From Desulfobulbus propionicus (GTDB taxonomy: Bacteria; Desulfobacterota; Desulfobulbia; Desulfobulbales; Desulfobulbaceae), in NCBI GenBank assembly GCA_002746685.1, contig PDQK01000028.1, positions 1 through 64,000 of the forward strand: a DNA stretch of 64,000 nucleotides. The letters run 5' to 3'. The notes under the pieces were generated by a model, which worked only from the letters and a program-made list of their open reading frames with translations, was not told where the DNA came from and made no database searches. Every line of letters begins with the position of its first letter. Within the stretch, counting starts at the first letter, position 1. Made by a program: the position numbers and the translations under genes. Positions 36,949 to 46,010 of this stretch are shown in pieces.

Positions 36949-37003
36949 CATGAAAGTACTCACCTTGCGTGGGTGACGTTTACTCAGCCAGGATGCTTTC
37001 ATG
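36949..37003 (+). promoter_or_regulatory. Potentially structured leader before yjbQ
   Basis: CATGAAAG (36949-36956) pairs with CTTTCATG (36996-37003), enclosing a smaller stem TCACC/GGTGA (36960-36976). This nested fold lies just before the yjbQ start and could be a leader structure or the end of the upstream transcript. Confidence 0.35.
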
Positions 37004-37022
37004 TAAATCCAAATAATTAACT

Positions 37023-37424
37023 ATGGTTTCAGGACGATTTACAGTTCAGACATCAGCTCACATGGAACTGATTGATGTAACCCAAAAAGTTCACAACGCT
37101 ATCAGGGAACAGGGGGGTACAGATGGATTGTGTACGATTTTTAATCCCCATACCACCGCAGGCGTTACCATAAATGAGGGTGCTGATCCTGACGTGCAGG
37201 ATGATATCATCGGTGCCCTGCAAAAAATGGTGCCCAAGGACTACCCATACAAACACATGGAAGGCAACTCGCCTTCCCATATTATGGCGACCTTGACTGG
37301 CAGCTCTGTTTCCGTGTTCATCCAAAACGGGCAACTTCAGCTGGGTACCTGGCAAAGAATATTTTTCTGTGAGTATGACGGGCCCCGTACCCGCACCCTG
37401 ACCTGGCAGGTTTTAGTCGGGTAG
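37023..37424 (+). CDS. yjbQ: YjbQ/UPF0047-family protein
   Basis: The 133-residue protein has the conserved YjbQ core: GLCTIFNPHTTAGVTINEGADPDVQDDI, HMEGNSPSHIMATLTGSS and GTWQRIFFCEYDGPR, with the histidines thought to form a metal or phosphate site. Members show weak thiamine phosphate synthase activity, and the physiological reaction is unsettled. Length is normal. Confidence 0.9.
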   Translation: MVSGRFTVQTSAHMELIDVTQKVHNAIREQGGTDGLCTIFNPHTTAGVTINEGADPDVQDDIIGALQKMVPKDYPYKHMEGNSPSHIMATLTGSSVSVFIQNGQLQLGTWQRIFFCEYDGPRTRTLTWQVLVG

Positions 37425-37453
37425 GAGGTGATTGCAGAGAGGGAAAATCGCCA

Positions 37454-37576
37454 ATGATGTTTGGGCTGAACCGTGAAACAGACGAGCAATCGTTGAAAAA
37501 ATTGCTGGAGTTACTTCCCCAGAAGCAGGCCACCGAAGTGCTTATCCCCCGCATGCAGGATAATGATGATCGCTAA
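37454..37576 (+). CDS. Small 40-residue ORF before ubiD, function unknown
   Basis: The frame ATGATGTTTGGGC... encodes MMFGLNRETDEQSLKKLLELLPQKQATEVLIPRMQDNDDR. It is too short for the ORF track. GAGGG lies about ten bases before the first ATG, and the frame fills the gap between yjbQ and the ubiD gene, 29 bp from the first and 31 bp from the second. The sequence is hydrophilic and helix-forming, without cysteines. I do not recognise it; it may be a genuine small protein of this operon or a leader peptide. Confidence 0.5.
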   Translation: MMFGLNRETDEQSLKKLLELLPQKQATEVLIPRMQDNDDR

Positions 37577-37607
37577 CCGACTTTTCTCTATTCACTAACG
37601 ACTTTTT

Positions 37608-39380
37608 ATGACCCAGATACTGAACCTTAGAGCATTTTTGGACATTCTTCGCAAAAACGATGAACTGCTCACCATAGACACTCAAGTTGACCCTTATCTT
37701 GAGATAGCTGAAATACATCGCCGGGTTATCGAAAGGCAAGGCCCGGCACTGCTCTTCACCAATGTTAAACATTCCTCTTTTCCAGTGGTGACCAACCTGT
37801 TTGGTACCAACCAGCGGCTCGAAATCGCCTTTGGCAGAAGCCCCATCAGGTTCGTGGAAAATCTGGTCAGGTTTGTGGAAACCGAGATGCCTCCCACCCT
37901 CTCTTCATTATGGAATGCCCGCTCTATTTTCAGCCAGGGGATGAAGATCGGTCTTAAAGGGAGAAAAGAAGCACCGATTTTGGAAAACTGCATGGCCCCG
38001 GCACGACTCACCGAGCTCCCCATGCTGACTTCATGGCATTCAGATGGCGGCCCCTTTGTCACCTTGCCGCTGGTGTACACAGAGCATCCAAAAGGCCTGG
38101 GGCATAATCTGGGAATGTACCGTATCCAGCGTTATGATGATACCACCACAGGTATCCACTGGCAGATCCATAAAGGCGGCGGATACCACTACTTTGAAGC
38201 AGAACAACGCAATATACCATTGCCGGTAACGCTGTTCATTGGCGGGCCGCCAGCGCTCATGCTGGCAGCCATCTCTCCACTGCCGGAAAATATTCCAGAG
38301 CTCATGTTAGCCTCACTGTTGCAGGGTAAAAAACTGGGCATGACAGATGATCCAAAAGGTGGGCACAGGCTGGTGGCTGAAGCTGAATTTGCGGTGAAAG
38401 GGATTGTCCCCCCGCATCTGCGTAAACCTGAAGGCCCTTTTGGTGACCATTACGGATATAACTCGCTCCAGCATGATTACCCGGTCTTCCAGACCACCCA
38501 CCTCTACCACCGCAAAGATGCCATTTATCCGGCTACAGTGGTGGGCCGACCACGTCAGGAAGATTTTTTCATTGGAGACTTCTTACAGGAATTGCTGAGT
38601 CCACTCTTTCCACTGGTAATGAAAGGGGTGCAGCAGCTCAAAACCTTTGGGGAAACCGGGTTTCATTGCCTGGCTGCAGCCAGGGTCTATAATCGCTACT
38701 CCAGAGAAGCTTTTGCTGCTGGATTGCGTATTCTTGGAGAAGGGCAACTCAGCCTGACGAAATTCCTGCTGGCAACGGATGGTTCCATTGATGTCAGTGA
38801 TTTTCCGACCCTGTGGACTCATATTTTGGAACGGATTCAATGGGATCAGGACCTCTATATCTTTGCCAATGTCTCACAGGACACCCTGGATTATACAGGG
38901 CCTTCAGTGAACAAGGGATCCAAGGCCATGATGCTTGGGCTGGGCAAAGAAAAATGCCGGGAGTTGCCCACAGCCTTTTCCGGCTCCCTGCCATCAGGGT
39001 GCACCAATCCCAATGTGTACTTGCCGGGAACTCTTGTCGTACAGGCTGAAACCTATGAAGCAGCGCCCGAGCTTGGTCAACAACTGGCCCGACATGAAGG
39101 TGTTGCTGACTGGCCAGTGATACTCCTTGTGGACTCAACCCGTGAGGCAACCGTGAGTTTACAAGAATTCCTGTGGACTGTCTTTACTCGCTTTGAGCCA
39201 GCCAATGACATTTACGGTGCAGGACAGACTGTCCACCGTTTTCACGTGGGCCTGAAAGCTCCGGTGGTTTTTGATTGCCGGATGAAACCGTGGTACACAG
39301 AGGTTTTGGAAGTAGATCCAGCTACCAAAGCCCTGGTTGATGGAAAAATCTCCTCCATGCTGCCACACGATCTCAGGTAA
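37608..39380 (+). CDS. UbiD-family (de)carboxylase, probably MqnL-type menaquinone decarboxylase
   Basis: The 590-residue protein has the UbiD architecture, with LENCMAPARLTELPMLTSWHSDGGPFVTLPLVYTEHP near 120 and the catalytic-acid block HLRKPEGPFGDHYGYN near 270, and GRPRQEDFFIG. UbiD enzymes use prenylated FMN for non-oxidative decarboxylation of aromatic or alkenyl acids. Deltaproteobacteria often use the futalosine route to menaquinone, where MqnL acts at a late decarboxylation; the assignment as MqnL is inference, and the prenyl-FMN supplier UbiX is not in the window. It precedes rluB closely. Confidence 0.88.
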   Translation: MTQILNLRAFLDILRKNDELLTIDTQVDPYLEIAEIHRRVIERQGPALLFTNVKHSSFPVVTNLFGTNQRLEIAFGRSPIRFVENLVRFVETEMPPTLSSLWNARSIFSQGMKIGLKGRKEAPILENCMAPARLTELPMLTSWHSDGGPFVTLPLVYTEHPKGLGHNLGMYRIQRYDDTTTGIHWQIHKGGGYHYFEAEQRNIPLPVTLFIGGPPALMLAAISPLPENIPELMLASLLQGKKLGMTDDPKGGHRLVAEAEFAVKGIVPPHLRKPEGPFGDHYGYNSLQHDYPVFQTTHLYHRKDAIYPATVVGRPRQEDFFIGDFLQELLSPLFPLVMKGVQQLKTFGETGFHCLAAARVYNRYSREAFAAGLRILGEGQLSLTKFLLATDGSIDVSDFPTLWTHILERIQWDQDLYIFANVSQDTLDYTGPSVNKGSKAMMLGLGKEKCRELPTAFSGSLPSGCTNPNVYLPGTLVVQAETYEAAPELGQQLARHEGVADWPVILLVDSTREATVSLQEFLWTVFTRFEPANDIYGAGQTVHRFHVGLKAPVVFDCRMKPWYTEVLEVDPATKALVDGKISSMLPHDLR

Positions 39381-39393
39381 CGGCCCAGCCTTG

Positions 39394-40134
39394 ATGGAAC
39401 GACTGCAAAAAGTTATTGCCCAGGCCGGGGTTGCCTCCCGTCGAGGTGCCGAAGAAATCATCCGTCAGGGACGGATACAGGTCAACGGCAAGGTCATAAA
39501 AGAAATGGGGTATAAGGTTGATCCAGACGCAGACCTCATTGTATTTGACGGCAAGCCACTGCGTCAGGAAAAACCTCTTTATATCTTGCTCAACAAACCA
39601 TCCGGGTATGTGACCACCCTTTCCGATCCCCAAGGGCGTCCTATTGTAAGTGACCTTGTCCAGGACATACCGGTCAGATTATTTCCTGTTGGTCGGCTGG
39701 ATATGAACACGGAAGGCGCACTGCTTATGACCAATGACGGCGCTCTTGGTAACTCCGTTTTACATCCCCGCTACGAGATCAACAAAACCTATGAGGCTAC
39801 AGTAAAAGGACGCCCGACAGCCGCTCGTCTTCATCAACTGGAGGTCGGCATTATGGTTGATGGGCATAAGACGTACCCGGCAAAACTGCGAACGCTGGAG
39901 CAACGGCAGTCACAAGCGACCATAGAAATTATCATCCATGAAGGGAAAAAACGGCAAGTGCGTAAAATGTTTCAGGCAATTGGTCACCCTGTTTTACACT
40001 TAAAACGAACTGCCTATGGAAATCTTAAATTAGGGAAACTTGCTAAGGGAAAATACCGTCATTTGACTCAAAACGACCTAAAAAAACTGTTTTCAGGAAA
40101 AATTCCCTTTACAATCAAAAACATAACTGCTTAA
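39394..40134 (+). CDS. rluB: 23S rRNA pseudouridine synthase (RluB family)
   Basis: The 246-residue protein has an S4 RNA-binding domain (MERLQKVIAQAGVASRRGAEEIIRQGRIQVNGKVIKE) and the catalytic block LLNKPSGYVTT, then PVGRLDMNTEGALLMTNDG with the catalytic aspartate, and EGKKRQVRKMFQAIGHPVLHLKRTAYGNLKLG. It makes a pseudouridine in the 23S rRNA; RluB (psi2605) fits best, RluE/RluF are alternatives. The track start inside ubiD is discarded; the ATG at 39394 opens the S4 domain. Confidence 0.92.
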   Translation: MERLQKVIAQAGVASRRGAEEIIRQGRIQVNGKVIKEMGYKVDPDADLIVFDGKPLRQEKPLYILLNKPSGYVTTLSDPQGRPIVSDLVQDIPVRLFPVGRLDMNTEGALLMTNDGALGNSVLHPRYEINKTYEATVKGRPTAARLHQLEVGIMVDGHKTYPAKLRTLEQRQSQATIEIIIHEGKKRQVRKMFQAIGHPVLHLKRTAYGNLKLGKLAKGKYRHLTQNDLKKLFSGKIPFTIKNITA

Positions 40135-40236
40135 ATTTTCTTAAGCTTTTTAGGGTTACTCCTGTTTTGTACTTTTCTCCTGCGCAAGCATAAGGGGAGC
40201 ACATTCTGGTCACGCATATTTGGAAGGGAGACAGAA

Positions 40237-40515
40237 ATGAATAAATCCGAACTGATTGAAGCTCTTGCTGAAAAAATGGACATTCCAATTCGGGAAGCTG
40301 CTTCTATTACCAATACTATCATCAATACCATGAGCGATGCCTTGGCGCGAGGCGAGTCCATAGAAATACGGGGCTTTGGCAGCTTTGTCGTCAAGGAGTA
40401 TGGTTCATACACGGGCAGGAACCCAAAGACTGGGGAAAAGATCAAAGTCGCTCCCAAAAAATTGCCTTTTTTTAAGGTGGGGAAAGACCTGCGCGAACAA
40501 GTCAATAAGGGGTAA
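40237..40515 (+). CDS. HU/IHF-family DNA-binding protein
   Basis: The 92-residue protein has the full HU/IHF pattern: MNKSELIEALAEKMDIPIREAASITNTIINTMSDALARGESIEIRGFGSFVVKEYGSYTGRNPKTGEKIKVAPKKLPFFKVGKDLREQV, with the GRNPKTGE arm that enters the minor groove. It bends DNA as a dimer. The IEIRGFGSFVV segment and RNPKTGE motif suit IHF, but only the partner could separate IHF-alpha, IHF-beta and HU. GGAGA before the ATG. It converges with rimO. Confidence 0.9.
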   Translation: MNKSELIEALAEKMDIPIREAASITNTIINTMSDALARGESIEIRGFGSFVVKEYGSYTGRNPKTGEKIKVAPKKLPFFKVGKDLREQVNKG

Positions 40516-40528
40516 AATCCCTCACTTC

Positions 40529-41881
40529 TTACTCGCTGTTTTCACGGGGCTGCTCCACTATTTCACCGACAAGGTCGTAGGTGTGTGCTTCAGTGACCCG
40601 TACGGTTACAATATCCCCCGAATTAGCCTGACCGCTGGTTATATACACACAGCCGTCAATATCCGGGGCTTGAAACCGAGTACGCCCTTCCAGGAGTAAA
40701 TCACTTTCCCGACTGAGTCCTTCAACCAGGACGAGTTCTTCCCGCCCTACATAGTTTTGCAGACGCTTTTTGCTGATTGCTGCCTGGAGTTCCATGACCC
40801 TTTCATAACGGTCTTGCTTTACGTCCTCAGCAATTTTGTGAGCCAGTTGTTCTGCTGGACTGCCTTCTTCGTCCTGATACTGGAAAACGCCAACATGATC
40901 AAGTTGCCACCGTTGCAACGCGTCCAGCAGGATGTCAATGTCTTCTTCTGTTTCTCCTGGGAACCCGACGAGCATGGTGGTCCGGAGTACGCAATCAGGC
41001 ACTATTCTTTGTACGCTTTGTACCAGCTCATCAAGCTCCTGCAGGCCATGACGTCGATTCATGCGCCTCAGCACATTATCACTTGCGTGCTGAAAGGGAA
41101 TATCCAGATAAGGTACAATTCGCGTTTCCTGGGCCAACAGATGGAGCAACGCATCTGGAACTGTGGATGGATACAGATACAAAAGCCGGAACCAGGGAAT
41201 CCTGGTTAGCTTGAGCAATTTTTCAAGCAAGCTGACCAGGTGGGTATCCTCACCTAAATCATCTCCATAAGCAGTGAGATCCTGGGCAATCAAGGTCAAC
41301 TCGCGAACCCCGTTTTGCTCAAGTTTGCGACTCTCAGCCACGAGATCATCAAGAGTTCGGCTGCGAAGAGCGCCACGGATGGAAGGGATCATACAGTATG
41401 AGCAGCGATTATCGCATCCTTCGGTAATTTTGAGAAACGATCTGAAAAAAGGAGTAGCCATCTTGCGAGGGATCTGAGCATCCATGAGAAAGGTGGATGA
41501 ATCAGGGACAGCCACCACTGGACCATGATGGGAAGATTCGATGTGATTGATAATATGTGGCAGTTCATCAAGACCTAAAAATACATCTACCTCAGGTAAT
41601 TCTTCTGCCAGCGCTTCACCGTACCGCTGCACCATGCACCCAATAACCACCAGTTGTGCGGCTGGGTTGTCCTGCTTATAGGCTGCAAGTTCCAGGATAA
41701 CATCCACCGCCTCTTCCACAGCAGGCTGGATAAACCCACAGGTATTGACCAGCAGTACTGCAGCTTCTGCAGGATCTTCCACAACCAGGTAACCATGCTC
41801 ATCGAGCAGGCCCAGCATTACTTCGGTATCGACCAGATTCTTAGGACACCCAAGGCTGACGATGTAGATCGTATTTTTCAT
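40529..41881 (-). CDS. rimO: Ribosomal protein uS12 methylthiotransferase RimO
   Basis: The 450-residue radical SAM enzyme has the MTTase N-terminal domain (LGCPKNLVDTEVML, CGFIQPAVEEAVD), the radical SAM motif CDNRCSYCMIP, and a C-terminal TRAM domain (LVEGLSRESDLLLEGRTRFQAPDIDGCVYI). It adds a methylthio group to aspartate 88 of ribosomal protein S12. The LVDTEVMLG beginning is the RimO version, as against MiaB. The track adds 90 residues that overlap the nucleoside phosphorylase gene; the ATG at 41881 starts the domain. Confidence 0.95.
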   Translation of the reverse strand: MKNTIYIVSLGCPKNLVDTEVMLGLLDEHGYLVVEDPAEAAVLLVNTCGFIQPAVEEAVDVILELAAYKQDNPAAQLVVIGCMVQRYGEALAEELPEVDVFLGLDELPHIINHIESSHHGPVVAVPDSSTFLMDAQIPRKMATPFFRSFLKITEGCDNRCSYCMIPSIRGALRSRTLDDLVAESRKLEQNGVRELTLIAQDLTAYGDDLGEDTHLVSLLEKLLKLTRIPWFRLLYLYPSTVPDALLHLLAQETRIVPYLDIPFQHASDNVLRRMNRRHGLQELDELVQSVQRIVPDCVLRTTMLVGFPGETEEDIDILLDALQRWQLDHVGVFQYQDEEGSPAEQLAHKIAEDVKQDRYERVMELQAAISKKRLQNYVGREELVLVEGLSRESDLLLEGRTRFQAPDIDGCVYITSGQANSGDIVTVRVTEAHTYDLVGEIVEQPRENSE

Positions 41882-41882
41882 C

Positions 41883-42605
41883 TCAAAAGTTTCCTGCTGC
41901 TGCAGCCTGACACAGTAAGGCGAGTATGTGTTTTGATGTGGAGCGAAAAGCGTGAGTATGCAATTGTGACTGCCACGTCTCATGATAGAGCTCGTCGGAA
42001 ACCAGCATAAGCGCAGCCAACTGTACACCACGAAAAGCAGCAACAGAGGCAAGCGCTGTATATTCCATATCAACTCCAAGCACTCCAGCGGCTCCGTATT
42101 GAGCGACCTTTTCTCTGGTTTCCCGATACACTGCATCCGTTGTCCAGACACAACCCTTCAAGGTATGGTACTCATTACATTGCAACATGGTATCAAGTGA
42201 AGTCATCAACGCCATATCAGGTTCAAAAATATGCGCCTCTCCTTCATAATGACGACTGGTTCCTTCTTCACTTACACCACTAATCGGCAGCACCAAATCA
42301 CCGATGTTAACCTGCTGACTCACTGCCCCACACCAGCTATAAACGATTATCCGCTTAGCTCCAAGGGCAATACATTTTTCCACACACAGCGTTGCCATGG
42401 GCGCTCCAACGGCTGGACCTGCCAGGAAGAACTTTTCTCCAGCAAAAAGCTGTGAGTGAAACAGAAACTGTTTTTTAAGCGTATACTGTTTGGCCAGTAC
42501 ACCAAGCTGGGTAGCATCAGTTGGGTTAATGGCGACTATTCCAACGGGTGGGAGCTTCTTCTCTCCCTTGCCCCGGCTCGGGTGTATAACGCATGGCGTA
42601 TCCAT
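41883..42605 (-). CDS. Purine/uridine phosphorylase-fold protein
   Basis: The 240-residue protein has the nucleoside phosphorylase fold with the phosphate loop GPAVGAPMATLCVEKCIALGAKRIIVYSWCGAV, TTDAVYRETREK and the late GVLGVDMEYTALASVAAFRGVQLAALMLVSDELY, where the DMEYTAL glutamate binds ribose. Uridine phosphorylases and MTAN-like enzymes share this; the family's SDEL acid is present. It cleaves nucleosides with phosphate, substrate unknown. Its start lies just past the T run of the atp terminator and its stop 1 bp before rimO, so the two are coupled. Confidence 0.83.
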   Translation of the reverse strand: MDTPCVIHPSRGKGEKKLPPVGIVAINPTDATQLGVLAKQYTLKKQFLFHSQLFAGEKFFLAGPAVGAPMATLCVEKCIALGAKRIIVYSWCGAVSQQVNIGDLVLPISGVSEEGTSRHYEGEAHIFEPDMALMTSLDTMLQCNEYHTLKGCVWTTDAVYRETREKVAQYGAAGVLGVDMEYTALASVAAFRGVQLAALMLVSDELYHETWQSQLHTHAFRSTSKHILALLCQAAAAGNF

Positions 42606-42611
42606 AACAGC

Positions 42612-42640
42612 AAAAAAAAAGCTGCGGCAAATGCCGCAGC
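42612..42640 (-). terminator. Intrinsic terminator of the atpZ-atpI-atpB-atpE operon
   Basis: On the minus strand the hairpin GCTGCGGCA-TT-TGCCGCAGC is followed by nine T bases. It is placed 31 nt after the atpE stop. Confidence 0.92.
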
Positions 42641-42670
42641 CTTCAAACTCTCTTTTTGACTAACGCCAAT

Positions 42671-42958
<288 letters not shown>

Positions 42959-42972
42959 TTACAACTTACGTA

Positions 42973-43695
42973 TCAATGAGCATGATCCATTGCGCCTGCA
43001 CAGTACAGCACAGCCAGGATCACAAAAACTACTGCTTGAATAATACTTACCAATACACCGAGACACAGGATTGGCAGTGGCGCGAAAAAAGCACCAGCCA
43101 GCATGAAGAGTACCCCTAACAGTACCTCTTTGGCGAAAATATTTCCAAAAAGACGCATGGAGAGTGAAATCAAGCGGGCAAAGTTACTGATTATTTCCAG
43201 CAGGAACATAAAAGGAGCAAGCCACTTACTTGGTCCCATGAAATGTTTGTAATATTGTAACCCGTGGAATTTAAACCCAAGATAATGGTGGGTGACCCAG
43301 ACAATCAATGTCATTCCCAAGGTAATATTAAGATTTGAAGTGGGCGACATGAACCCTGGGATCAAGCCAATCATATTTGCTAAAACGATATAGAAAAAGA
43401 AGGTCGCCATCATTGGAAAGAGCATTTTGGCCCCATCTTCACCAAGGTTTTCAGCAAAAAAGTTCATTAATCCGCCGATCATCACTTCCCAGAAATTCTG
43501 ACCACTTCCTGGTACCATTTCCAGGCTACTCATGGTCAGCTTAGGAACGATAATAAGAAAAGCCATAACCAGCCATGTGTATGTCATATAGGGAGTGCAC
43601 AGCTGTTCAATCAGGCCATTCCCTGTAACGGTATGCGGCACAGGAAGCCCGATTGTCTCCAAGATAATCGAAATAAACAATATTGGATGTTCCAT
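42973..43695 (-). CDS. atpB: F0F1 ATP synthase subunit a
   Basis: The 240-residue membrane protein has five or six helices and the conserved FARLISLSMRLFGNIFAKEVLLG segment, with the stator arginine (SMRLFGN) essential for ion transfer at the c ring. It opens MEHPILFISIILETIGLPVPHTV. It works with subunit c, encoded 60 bp downstream. The F1 subunits and subunit b are not in the window. Confidence 0.95.
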   Translation of the reverse strand: MEHPILFISIILETIGLPVPHTVTGNGLIEQLCTPYMTYTWLVMAFLIIVPKLTMSSLEMVPGSGQNFWEVMIGGLMNFFAENLGEDGAKMLFPMMATFFFYIVLANMIGLIPGFMSPTSNLNITLGMTLIVWVTHHYLGFKFHGLQYYKHFMGPSKWLAPFMFLLEIISNFARLISLSMRLFGNIFAKEVLLGVLFMLAGAFFAPLPILCLGVLVSIIQAVVFVILAVLYCAGAMDHAH

Positions 43696-43699
43696 AACG

Positions 43700-44155
43700 T
43701 TACGCGCTCCTCAAACTCTCTTCGGAATAAAATAATTTCATGCTCAAACCAGTAATCACAGCACTAAGCATGATAGTAGCCAGCCCTAAACATAATCCCA
43801 TCATATTCACGGAAAATCTAGAGGCCAGAATCAGCAACAATAATCCCAATATAATTAGTCGGGCATAAAACTTAATAAAAAAACTCACCTTTCCTGCCCT
43901 GGATACAGCGCCACTTCTTTCTCCGGCAACGCTTACCCTGTGCAATAATTTTTCAATGTCATTTTTCAACACAAGAAAATTGACATTGATTAATGCGCCG
44001 CCAGCCAGCACAGAAAACGCAAACTGTTTATCTACCACAAGCCAGCCTCCCAAAGTAAAAACTACCAACAGGAGGTAACTGACCAGCATCATGTTCCGTA
44101 TTACCCTTATTCGAGGGGCAACACGAGGTGCTTCTTGGGTTGCTTCACTTTCCAT
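43700..44155 (-). CDS. atpI: ATP synthase subunit I (AtpI-like)
   Basis: The 151-residue protein has four hydrophobic segments and lies immediately upstream of atpB, the place of atpI in bacteria. LAGGALINVNFLVLKNDIEKLLHRV is typical of the subunit I family, which helps assemble the c ring. Its start overlaps the end of atpZ by 11 bp. Confidence 0.82.
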   Translation of the reverse strand: MESEATQEAPRVAPRIRVIRNMMLVSYLLLVVFTLGGWLVVDKQFAFSVLAGGALINVNFLVLKNDIEKLLHRVSVAGERSGAVSRAGKVSFFIKFYARLIILGLLLLILASRFSVNMMGLCLGLATIMLSAVITGLSMKLFYSEESLRSA

Positions 44156-44375
44156 CTGTAATCTTTTTGGTCAGTTCCCAGAGATTTTTAAAGCCAGCCA
44201 CAATACCCAACCCAAGAAAAAAGAAGGTCAAATATGGTGACGTTTTACCATCAAAAACCTTGTAATCCAGAAACCAGCCAATACCGAACCCTACGACAAT
44301 GGAGAAGACAAATGTCATCCCGATTTGGCTATACTCCGCAAGCTGGCGAACCGTTGTTTTACGTTCATCAGACAT
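44145..44375 (-). CDS. atpZ: AtpZ/AtpI-family protein
   Basis: The 76-residue protein has two membrane helices (QIGMTFVFSIVVGFGIGWFLDY and TFFFLGLGIVAGFKNLWELTKK) and the family signature GFGIGWFLDYKVFDGKTSPYLTFFFLGLGIVAGFKNL. It helps assemble the F0 part, perhaps as a magnesium carrier. It heads the F0 cluster; the order atpZ-atpI-atpB-atpE, separate from the F1 genes, is known in the Desulfobacterota and their relatives. Confidence 0.85.
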   Translation of the reverse strand: MSDERKTTVRQLAEYSQIGMTFVFSIVVGFGIGWFLDYKVFDGKTSPYLTFFFLGLGIVAGFKNLWELTKKITDGK

Positions 44376-44457
44376 CTGGCGAAGCTTCCCTATCAGGCAG
44401 GTCCATGGTTGGTGCTACAGGTATCATGAGCATCAATCAAACGCAAGATTTTTTTAT

Positions 44458-45747
44458 TTAATTCATCAATTTTTTGAATGATGACTCAGTCAGAGCCAAA
44501 GCCTTTTCCAAATGAGCACGATCATGTGCAGCAGATATGAACGATGCCTCAAATTGAGAAGGTGCAAGCCAAACGCCGCCAGCCAGCATATTACGGTAAT
44601 GTTGGCCATAGAGTTCCGTGTCAGCAGACATGGCCGAATCAAAGTCAGTGACTGGCTGCTGGGTGAAAAAGCAGGTGGACATGGAGCCAATCCGGTTGGT
44701 TACCGTTGGTACTGAAGCTGCTGCCGTAATCCCTGCCATTTCTTCAGCATACCAGTCGCTGGTCTTTTCAAGCTCCGTATAAAATCCAGGCTGGCTGATG
44801 ATATCCAGCATGGCCAATCCGGCACTCATTGCCAGCGGATTTCCTGACAGGGTGCCAGCCTGGTATACTGGCCCGTCAGGGGCAATATGATTCATGATTT
44901 CAGCCTTGCCGCCATAGGCACCTACCGGCAAACCGCCACCAACGATCTTACCTAGACAGGTAAGATCCGGGGTGATCTTAAAACGCTCTTGAGCGCCGCC
45001 TAGAGCAAGTCTGAACCCGGTTATCACCTCGTCAAAAATGAGCACTATACCAAGCTCGGCGGTGAGTTCGCGCAGCTTGGTCAAAAAACTCAGTTCAGGA
45101 ACAACCACGCCCATGTTGCCGGCAACAGGCTCGAGAAGGACACAGGCTATGTCAAAGTTTTCATCACGCAGGGTTTGTTCAAGCACCTCTATATTATTAT
45201 AGGGAATGGACAAGGTGTTTTTAACGATATCATCAGGGACACCAGGGCTTCCTGGTATACCTAAGGTGATCAGCCCGGATCCTGCTTTAACCAGAAAAGA
45301 ATCAGAATGTCCATGGTAGCAGCCATCAAACTTGATCACCATGTTGCGGCCAGTGTACCCGCGTGCCAGGCGCACAGCGCTCATGGTTGCTTCGGTTCCC
45401 GAATTGACAAAACGTACCTTTTCTATGGATGGCACACACTCACACACCTTTTGGGCAAGCTCTATTTCAATCTCGGTGGGTGCGCCAAAGCTTGTCCCAT
45501 CCATCACAGCCTTGTGCACGGCTTCAACAACTTCAGGATGCGCATGACCTGCAATCATAGGTCCCCATGAACTGACAAAATCAATAAATTCATTGCCATC
45601 CACGTCCGTTACCATACATCCTGCTCCTTTTTTAATAAAGAGCGGGTCGCACCCAACGGCTTTACATGCCCGAACGGGGGAATTTACGCCACCAGGGATG
45701 ACAGTTTGAGCTTTGGAAAAAAGGGACGCGGAACGATCAGCTAACAT
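44458..45747 (-). CDS. hemL: Glutamate-1-semialdehyde 2,1-aminomutase
   Basis: The 429-residue PLP enzyme shows VDFVSSWGPMIAGHAHP, GTEATMSAVRLARGYTGR, LIFDEVITGFRLALGGAQ and the PLP lysine in TCLGKIVGGGLPVGAYGG. It makes 5-aminolevulinate from glutamate-1-semialdehyde, an early step of tetrapyrrole synthesis, needed for heme and for the siroheme of DsrAB. Length is normal. It is single, with an 82-bp gap before atpZ. Confidence 0.96.
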   Translation of the reverse strand: MLADRSASLFSKAQTVIPGGVNSPVRACKAVGCDPLFIKKGAGCMVTDVDGNEFIDFVSSWGPMIAGHAHPEVVEAVHKAVMDGTSFGAPTEIEIELAQKVCECVPSIEKVRFVNSGTEATMSAVRLARGYTGRNMVIKFDGCYHGHSDSFLVKAGSGLITLGIPGSPGVPDDIVKNTLSIPYNNIEVLEQTLRDENFDIACVLLEPVAGNMGVVVPELSFLTKLRELTAELGIVLIFDEVITGFRLALGGAQERFKITPDLTCLGKIVGGGLPVGAYGGKAEIMNHIAPDGPVYQAGTLSGNPLAMSAGLAMLDIISQPGFYTELEKTSDWYAEEMAGITAAASVPTVTNRIGSMSTCFFTQQPVTDFDSAMSADTELYGQHYRNMLAGGVWLAPSQFEASFISAAHDRAHLEKALALTESSFKKLMN

Positions 45748-45893
45748 TTTATAACTCCGATAAAGAGGACATTGGGTGGTTATAATAACTCGGGCAAAGG
45801 TATACCTTATACCACTTCTACTTTGTTAAAGTCAAAATGAAAACGAAGAACGATTTACGCACTTGACAGAGAGCTAAAGATGCTAAATTTCTC

Positions 45894-45922
45894 TTGTCAC
45901 GTTCATAGCCGCAAGGTAGTAT
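45894..45922 (+). promoter_or_regulatory. Sigma-70 promoter of trxA
   Basis: TTGTCA and TAGTAT are separated by 17 nt and lie about 90 bp before the trxA ATG. The spacing is optimal and both boxes are close to consensus. Confidence 0.6.
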
Positions 45923-45949
45923 GCTCATTTATGCGGACTACTCATACAT

Positions 45950-45992
45950 ACCCATTGAGCTTACCCCTTTTTCATTTTCCCGCTCAATGGGT
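45950..45992 (+). promoter_or_regulatory. Leader hairpin before the trxA ribosome binding site
   Basis: ACCCATTGAGC pairs exactly with GCTCAATGGGT around a 21-nt pyrimidine-rich loop. The stem ends five bases before AAGGAG of trxA. It lies within the predicted 5' untranslated region and may stabilise the transcript or govern translation. Confidence 0.65.
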
Positions 45993-46010
45993 GCAACAAG
46001 GAGATAAAAG

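Noticed and set aside
41883-42151. 90-residue N-terminal extension of rimO in the ORF track
   Set aside because: It overlaps the nucleoside phosphorylase gene and the RimO domain begins at the ATG at 41881.
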